DNA of 19,126 nt. It comes from an uncultured Collinsella sp. (GTDB taxonomy: Bacteria; Actinomycetota; Coriobacteriia; Coriobacteriales; Coriobacteriaceae). The DNA lies in contig UQEO01000033.1 in the NCBI GenBank assembly GCA_900540095.1, forward strand, positions 1 through 19,126, in the 5' to 3' direction. The translations under genes and the position numbers were made by a program. The notes under the pieces are model-generated. The model was not told where the DNA came from. It searched no databases and saw nothing but the letters and a program-made list of their open reading frames with translations. Positions 14,570-19,126 of the stretch are shown in pieces; position 1 is the first letter of the stretch; the number at the start of each line of letters is the position of its first letter.

Positions 14570-15133
14570 TCACGATCCCTCCTTTGAGCTTATTGTTTGC
14601 GGGACCAGGCGCACCGCGCGCAGACGACATGAAGCATCGCCAGCATCCGCGGCAACCGTCACCATATCGACCCAGCCGCGCCCATCGCGCACGATGGCGC
14701 CCCATACGTTGCCCTTAATATCGAGATAGCCGCTCAGGGCGAGCTGGGCCGTTGGCACCTCGCGGTAGGCGCGTAACATATCCGCCGCTGCCTCGGTCAT
14801 CGGTCGGTCCTCGGACCATGCAAGCCGGACCGCAATCGCGTTGTCCTCAGGCGAATCCGTCGTAGTGCCAGACCGCTTGTCGAGCGTCCGCAGAAAGGTT
14901 TGCGCCGTGACAGCGACATCCGAATCGTCCGCATCTCGCATCTCATCTTTTTGAGACGCCACCGCCGAATCTGAGCCCGAATCGAAGGCGGCCCCAGGAC
15001 GCTGCTGCCGCGCGGCGTTAAGCCCCCAAAGCACCGCCGCCATCGCCACGATCAGGCAAGCAAACACCAGCAGCACCCCGATGGAGCGCTCGCCCTCTAC
15101 AGGCTGTTGATGCCCTCGCTGATCGCATCCCAT
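14570..15133 (-). CDS. unknown single-pass membrane protein in the Tad operon
   Basis: A 187-residue protein with one N-terminal hydrophobic helix (GVLLVFACLIVAMAAVLW, about residues 19-36) and a soluble domain of about 150 residues after an acidic, Ser/Asp-rich linker. The soluble part contains AQTFLRTLDKRSG, TEAAADMLRAYREV and GYLDIKGNVWGAIV. I do not recognise a family; it does not resemble CpaB/RcpC or TadD. The only reasonable start is the ATG at 15131-15133, which overlaps flp by 37 bp and has a weak AAAGAG site. Its position between flp and the small pilin, with tight coupling, suggests an accessory role in the pilus. The soluble domain is probably outside the cell. Confidence 0.68.
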   Translation of the reverse strand: MGCDQRGHQQPVEGERSIGVLLVFACLIVAMAAVLWGLNAARQQRPGAAFDSGSDSAVASQKDEMRDADDSDVAVTAQTFLRTLDKRSGTTTDSPEDNAIAVRLAWSEDRPMTEAAADMLRAYREVPTAQLALSGYLDIKGNVWGAIVRDGRGWVDMVTVAADAGDASCRLRAVRLVPQTISSKEGS

Positions 15134-15330
15134 AGCTCTTTAACCTTGCCCTTAAATGCGACGATGGCGATAATCGCGATCACCACGAGCACGCCGACCA
15201 AGATGGCATACTCGGTGGTACCCTGTGCACTCTCCTCCTGCAGTAGCTCCTTGGCGCGCTGACGAACATATGCCGCCCGGCAAAACGCCCAGCCCTGGAC
15301 CTTGCCAGCAGCGTCAGTCATCGTGTTCAT
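15097..15330 (-). CDS. flp: Flp-type pilin (major Tad pilus subunit)
   Basis: A 77-residue prepilin with an unusually long leader of 35 residues, then the motif SAQGTTEYAILVGVLVVIA, and a short amphipathic tail GKVKELWDAISEGINSL. Processing after Ala35 would give a mature pilin of 42 residues with Glu at +5 and Tyr at +6, the Flp hallmark. Most Flp proteins have Gly before the cut; Ala is found here and in the three other pilin-like genes. The ATG has GGGAGG five bases upstream, one of the better ribosome sites in the operon, which suits a major subunit. It begins 10 bp after tadC. No prepilin peptidase is in the window. Confidence 0.88.
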   Translation of the reverse strand: MNTMTDAAGKVQGWAFCRAAYVRQRAKELLQEESAQGTTEYAILVGVLVVIAIIAIVAFKGKVKELWDAISEGINSL

Positions 15331-15340
15331 GTATTCCTCC

Positions 15341-15982
15341 CTACATCATCCCGCCTGCTCCCAGCAGCGGGCCCAATATGGACAGAAGCAACGCCGGCAA
15401 GATGAGCGTGCCGGTGGGAATCAGCAGCTTGACGGGCGCACGCTCGATCTCGCGCTCGACCGCGGCGCGATGAGCCGCACGGATCTCGCGACTTTGAGCG
15501 GCCAGCGTCTCGGCAAGTGGGGCACCCAGGGCGAGTGCCTGCCCCACCGTAATGGCAAAGGTCTCGAGCGCTCGCACGTCCAGGTCGCGCGCGGCGACCA
15601 ACAACTCGTCCTCACGCGTGCCCACGCCCACCTGCCACGCCATGCAGGCCCGCTCAAGGCGAAGAGCCAGCACTGACCGGCGGTTGGCGCAGAAAATCTC
15701 AAGCGCCGCATCAAACGAAAGACCGGCCGAAAGACCCAAGCGCACAACATCGATCATCTCGGACACTTCGCCGAGCGAAACTCGCGCCGGGCCGCCCGCT
15801 CCAACCGCGCCCTTCACTCGCGCGGTCAGGGCATCGACCACCGAGCGACCCGCGGCAGCGACCAGCACCGCCTCGCGCTTGCAGGCCCCTGCGATCTTGC
15901 GCGCATCCGCCCGATCCAAACCCGTCGCGACAAATACACTCAGGGCGCACAGGCAAGCCGCAACTGCAACTGGGGCGCTCAT
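15341..15982 (-). CDS. tadC: TadC-like pilus platform protein (T2SSF domain)
   Basis: A 213-residue membrane protein of the type II secretion F family. A hydrophobic N-terminus (about residues 5-20) is followed by the T2SSF domain with RLGLSAGLSFDAALE near residues 81-95 and LALGAPLAETLAAQ near 150-163, and a C-terminal hydrophobic helix near 186-209. It is shorter than most TadC proteins (about 300), having lost part of the N-terminal membrane region. The ATG at 15980-15982 overlaps the TGA of tadB (ATGA). It should pair with TadB as the inner-membrane platform on which CpaF drives pilin assembly. Confidence 0.85.
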   Translation of the reverse strand: MSAPVAVAACLCALSVFVATGLDRADARKIAGACKREAVLVAAAGRSVVDALTARVKGAVGAGGPARVSLGEVSEMIDVVRLGLSAGLSFDAALEIFCANRRSVLALRLERACMAWQVGVGTREDELLVAARDLDVRALETFAITVGQALALGAPLAETLAAQSREIRAAHRAAVEREIERAPVKLLIPTGTLILPALLLSILGPLLGAGGMM

Positions 15983-16905
15983 AGCTCCACCCTCATAATG
16001 CGCCGGATAACCACCAGGGCAACGGCGTTGAGGGCAAGACCCAGCACCACAGCGCCCGCGCCGGCAGGCGTCGCAAGACCGCGACGAAAATCTGCCGAAA
16101 GCAGCGCCAACACCGCGCACATGCCCGCCGGCATCGCCGCGACCATATGCGCAGACATGCGAGCCTGCGACGTCTTAACATCCAGGCGGCGCTTGAGCTC
16201 AATGCGCTCCCCCACCATGCTCGACGCCTCGGACAGTAAGTCGGCAAGCGGAGCGCCAGTGCGCTGTGACACCTTAAGCGCCAAGGTCACAAGCGAAAGA
16301 CCGGGGGCGTCGATGCGCACGAGCAAGTCATCGAGCGCGTCGGTCGCCGAGATGCCGCAATCGATCGCCGCCGCTACCCGCAAAAACTCGGTATGTACCG
16401 GCTCTTGCGCATGAGCGCCCACAAAGCGCATGCCCTGGGCCAGCGAATGTCCCGAGGCAAGCGACATGGAAAGTGCGGTAAACGCCTCGGGCATGGCCTC
16501 TTCTGCATCGTGTTGCTCGCGCCGGCTCTCAAAGCCATCCCGAGCGGCGCCAACGGCAATCGGAGCAACAAGTCCCAAGGCAAATCCGAGGGGCGATAAC
16601 GACACCATCGTTAGTAAAACGCAGCAGACACCGCTCGATAGCAGCAGAAACGCCAAACGCCCCGAAGCATCCTCGATCACGAGGCCAAGGCGATGCGCCG
16701 GAGCCAGCGATGCCCACGAACGGGCGATCTTTTTCAGCAGATCGTTTTCCACCAGCTCACGCGGCAGCTTCTCTGCCACCGTCTCGAGCGCCTGACGCGC
16801 CAGCTCCGCCGGCGGCACCTGCGGCACACGAGGTTCCGCCCCGCACGCCGTCGCAACAGAAAACCCTGCCAAACCCCCTACGACGAGGGGCACAGCGACC
16901 TCCAT
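15979..16905 (-). CDS. tadB: TadB-like pilus platform protein (T2SSF domain)
   Basis: A 308-residue membrane protein. One hydrophobic segment is at the N-terminus, two lie near residues 83-121, then comes the T2SSF domain starting at EEAMPEAFTALSMSLASGHS (136 onward), with KVSQRTGAPLADLLSEAS, and two hydrophobic segments at the C-terminus. The order of segments is the usual TadB layout. The start overlaps the end of cpaF by 28 bp and has AGGAGG seven bases upstream. TadB and TadC form the membrane platform for the assembly ATPase. Nothing is missing from the domain. Confidence 0.88.
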   Translation of the reverse strand: MEVAVPLVVGGLAGFSVATACGAEPRVPQVPPAELARQALETVAEKLPRELVENDLLKKIARSWASLAPAHRLGLVIEDASGRLAFLLLSSGVCCVLLTMVSLSPLGFALGLVAPIAVGAARDGFESRREQHDAEEAMPEAFTALSMSLASGHSLAQGMRFVGAHAQEPVHTEFLRVAAAIDCGISATDALDDLLVRIDAPGLSLVTLALKVSQRTGAPLADLLSEASSMVGERIELKRRLDVKTSQARMSAHMVAAMPAGMCAVLALLSADFRRGLATPAGAGAVVLGLALNAVALVVIRRIMRVEL

Positions 16906-18206
16906 TCGTCCACCTCCTCTTGTGTGAGCGTCCCCGACCGCAGGCCTTCTGCGATAAACGGCGGCTCGCGGTCAAGCGTCCAGGTTCGCTCGGCGGCATC
17001 GAAAGTCACATAGCGCTCGAGTTCTACGCCGCCCGACGCGGCGCGACGCACCCCCGAATACGAGGAGACGAAACGCCTGCCATCGGCGTGGCGCTCGGAC
17101 ATCACGATGCCGTCGAGCGCCATGGCAATCTGCTCCTCGATGAGCTCGCTCGGCAGATCGATGCCATAACGTGCAAGCAACGTCAGACGCACCACGGTCT
17201 CCTGTTCTGAACCCGCATGAAGTGTGGTGAGCGACCCATCGTGGCCCGTGTTCATGGCCTGCAACATGTCGCAGCACTCGGCACCGCGCACCTCGCCCAC
17301 CACGATGCGGTCGGGGCGCATGCGCAGGGCATTGGTCACCAGGTCGCGGATCGTCACCGCGCCCTCGCCCTCAATTGAAGCCTCGCGCGCCTCTAGGCGC
17401 ACCACGTGCGGATGATGCGCAAACTTGAGCTCGGCAGAGTCCTCGATCGTCACGATGCGCTCGCCGGTGGAAATCTCGCATGACAACGCGTTGAGCAGGG
17501 TGGTCTTACCAGATCCCGTGCCTCCCGCAACCGCCAGGTCCTGTCGCAGCGACACCGCGCACGACAGCAGCTGCGCATACCAAAGCGGCAGCGACCCCAG
17601 CCCCACAAGCTCGTCCAGCGAGCAGATACGGTCCGAGAACTTTCGGATGGTGAGAATCGGTCCGTCAATCGCCACAGGCGGAATCACCGCGTTGACGCGA
17701 TAGCCCGTTTTGAGGCGGGCGTTGACGATGGGGCTGCGCTCGTCGATACGGCGGCCAAGTGGCGAGATGATGCGGTCGATAAGCACACGGATCTGCTCAT
17801 CATCCTCAAACGCACGCTCGATGGGGTACAAGACGCCGCCGCGTTCAAAGAAAGCCGAGCGGCAGCCGTTGATCATGATCTCGGTAACGGTGTCGTCCTC
17901 GATAAGCGGCTGCAACGGCCCCAAGCCCACCACGTCATCCAAAATCTCGTCGATGATGGTCTCGCGCTCGGGCGCCGCGAGATCGGTCGGCTCCTCAACA
18001 TTGAGCGCCGCCTCCACCGCGGGACGCAATTCCGAGCGGGCAAGTACCGGGTCGGCATAGGCGCTGATACGCGCCACTTCGTCGTAACCTATGCGGTCCA
18101 TCACGGCGCGCTTAGTGCGTCGTTTCACCGCGCGGCGACGCCCCGCATCTACAGGCGCTGCCGCCGCCGCAGCGCCGGCAGCCTTAATCCTCGTTTGCAG
18201 GCTCAT
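16878..18206 (-). CDS. cpaF: Tad pilus assembly ATPase CpaF/TadA
   Basis: A 442-residue hexameric secretion ATPase of the VirB11/CpaF type that powers Flp pilus assembly from the cytoplasm. The N-terminal 35 residues are Ala- and Arg-rich. The NTD carries DVVGLGPLQPLIEDD and TEIMING near residues 91-113. The Walker A box GGTGSGKTT is near 228-236, the Asp box TIEDSAEL near 253-260, the Walker B-like VVGEVRG near 302-308, and the His box TGHDGSLTTLHA near 320-331. All catalytic residues appear intact. Its ATG overlaps the TGA of cpaE (ATGA), so its translation may depend on ribosomes finishing cpaE. A frameshift in cpaE could therefore lower cpaF expression. Confidence 0.95.
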   Translation of the reverse strand: MSLQTRIKAAGAAAAAAPVDAGRRRAVKRRTKRAVMDRIGYDEVARISAYADPVLARSELRPAVEAALNVEEPTDLAAPERETIIDEILDDVVGLGPLQPLIEDDTVTEIMINGCRSAFFERGGVLYPIERAFEDDEQIRVLIDRIISPLGRRIDERSPIVNARLKTGYRVNAVIPPVAIDGPILTIRKFSDRICSLDELVGLGSLPLWYAQLLSCAVSLRQDLAVAGGTGSGKTTLLNALSCEISTGERIVTIEDSAELKFAHHPHVVRLEAREASIEGEGAVTIRDLVTNALRMRPDRIVVGEVRGAECCDMLQAMNTGHDGSLTTLHAGSEQETVVRLTLLARYGIDLPSELIEEQIAMALDGIVMSERHADGRRFVSSYSGVRRAASGGVELERYVTFDAAERTWTLDREPPFIAEGLRSGTLTQEEVDEWRSLCPSS

Positions 18207-19126
18207 CGCTGATCATCCTCGCGCGACCAGGGAAGGCGGATACGCGGGCGTTCGGTACGCGTTGCACGGTCGGCGACCATATCGCTCCAAGGGCCGACGG
18301 CGCACCCCAGTTCCACGAGCATCTCGCGCGTGGCCTCGCGCACGCTGGTCGCGAAAGCGCTCGTCTGACCCACTGCCTCGTCAGCGCGCCCAAACGCCAT
18401 GAGCGCGGCGAGATCCTGCCCGCCATCGGCGATACGAATCTTGGAGCTCAACGCACAGGCAATCTCAAAGCGCATGGCGACGTCCTCGTCTGCTCCGCGC
18501 GCACCGAACCGGTTGAACACGGCGCTCATGCGCGTGCGCGGCACACCTACTCGACTCGCCAGTTCAATGACGCGCGACGCCGATGTCGCGGACGACACCG
18601 CAGCATCGCCAACGACCAGGCAACGGTCGCTCGCCGCCACCGCAGCCGCCACGGCGTCGCCCCAAAAGACCGAGGTATCGATAAAGACCACGTCGGATTC
18701 GCGACGCAGAACATCAAGTAGTAGCTCCACCGGACGTGCCATGAGCTCGGCTTGCTCGGGCGCCGCGACGGGACCCCAGAGCGTAACGCCTGGCGCCACG
18801 CGCATCGATGTGGCTACGATATCCGGCTCGGTGAGCGCGCCCGCCGCCGACGGCTCGTCCGCGACACCCCCCCCCCCGCCGGCGCCCGGAAAGGTCCCGC
18901 CATATCGCGCGGAGCATCGACGCCTAACAAGTCGTAAAGGTTTCCAAACATCAGGTCCAGGTCGAGCACGGCGGCACGCAAGCCCAACAGCGACGATGTG
19001 TGTGCCATGGTGGCAATGATCGTCGACTTGCCGCAACCGCCCGAACCCGAAATGGCGCAGATGACCGGAGCTCGATGCTGCGGAGCGGCAGCGTCTGCCG
19101 GCGGCATCGGAGGCGGCGGGGTGGGA
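18203..19126 (-). CDS. cpaE: CpaE/TadZ-like pilus localisation ATPase, interrupted by a frameshift at a G11 tract; 5' end outside window
   Basis: A MinD/ParA-like P-loop protein of the CpaE/TadZ type, which places Tad machinery in the cell. The N-terminal part in the window is a proline-rich linker, then VICAISGSGGCGKST (deviant Walker A), AAVLDLDLMFGNLYDLLGV (the DLDL-FG motif), up to DAPRDMAGPF. The C-terminal part, in another frame, has DVVFIDTSVFWGDAV, CLVVGD and SAVFNRFGARG, and ends at the overlap with cpaF. The switch falls exactly at 11 G (coding strand, 18867-18877). A tract of 9 or 12 would join both parts. As read, translation would leave the frame after GGG and stop near 18814. 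The frame is still open at the window edge, so the start lies outside. Confidence 0.82.
   Translation of the reverse strand, partial: SHPAASDAAGRRCRSAASSSGHLRHFGFGRLRQVDDHCHHGTHIVAVGLACRRARPGPDVWKPLRLVRRRCSARYGGTFPGAGGGGGVADEPSAAGALTEPDIVATSMRVAPGVTLWGPVAAPEQAELMARPVELLLDVLRRESDVVFIDTSVFWGDAVAAAVAASDRCLVVGDAAVSSATSASRVIELASRVGVPRTRMSAVFNRFGARGADEDVAMRFEIACALSSKIRIADGGQDLAALMAFGRADEAVGQTSAFATSVREATREMLVELGCAVGPWSDMVADRATRTERPRIRLPWSREDDQR
18867..18877. repeat. homopolymer of 11 C (G on the coding strand) inside cpaE
   Basis: Eleven C in a row on the plus strand, coding for a short glycine run between the P-loop half and the C-terminal half of cpaE. This is the longest single-base run in the window. 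Long G/C tracts inside genes are classic sites for slipped-strand changes. The tract length here puts the gene out of frame. Confidence 0.95.

Overview
The window is GC-rich bacterial DNA, almost entirely coded on the minus strand. It looks like a gut actinobacterium of the Coriobacteriia, and Collinsella is my best guess. The reasons are a monoderm-type Tad pilus locus with no secretin or outer-membrane genes, a Tat-dependent lipoprotein binding protein, strong AGGAGG-type ribosome sites with many ATGA/GTGA/TAATG overlaps, and the overall gene style. The genus is an inference from recall; no database was searched.

Layout, left to right. (1) 1-124: a short plus-strand reading frame that may be the end of a neighbouring gene. 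(2) 125-4155: a phosphonate/phosphate-type ABC transporter operon transcribed leftward as phnD-phnC-phnE-phnE. It has a candidate promoter about 180 bp before phnD, a hairpin in the leader, and a second hairpin between phnD and phnC. (3) 4209-9698: a housekeeping block transcribed leftward: a GH5-like glycoside hydrolase, rsmI, metG, a terminator, rsmA and tatD. (4) 9699-10247: an intergenic stretch with an operator-like palindrome, three 62-bp tandem repeats that are each imperfect palindromes, and a tRNA-Phe with its own promoter and terminator. (5) 10311-10916: a two-gene toxin-antitoxin-like module with a palindrome over its predicted promoter. (6) 10921-19126: most of a Tad/Flp pilus operon. 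In transcription order it is cpaE/tadZ (cut by the window edge), cpaF/tadA, tadB, tadC, flp, an unknown membrane-anchored gene, a tiny pilin-like gene, a TadE-like gene, a large TadG-like gene, another TadE-like gene, and a DUF192 gene.

How the parts work together. The Tad genes form one translationally coupled unit: most neighbours overlap or lie within 10 bp. The ATPase CpaF with TadB/TadC would assemble the Flp pilin, helped by three pilin-like minor subunits that share the same A|Q-x-T-x-E processing motif. CpaE/TadZ would place the machine in the cell.

The most striking observation is in cpaE. A run of 11 G (coding strand) separates the Walker A-containing N-terminal part from the rest, and the two parts are in different frames. 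Tracts of 9 or 12 G would join them. This is either a phase-variable switch for the pilus or a sequencing/assembly error in a homopolymer. Other points worth checking are the GH5-like enzyme whose acid/base Asn-Glu is replaced by Asp-Thr, the 62-bp palindromic tandem repeat, the tRNA-Phe with a 4:69 mismatch, and the TadG-like protein with a four-cysteine cluster that includes CxxCH.
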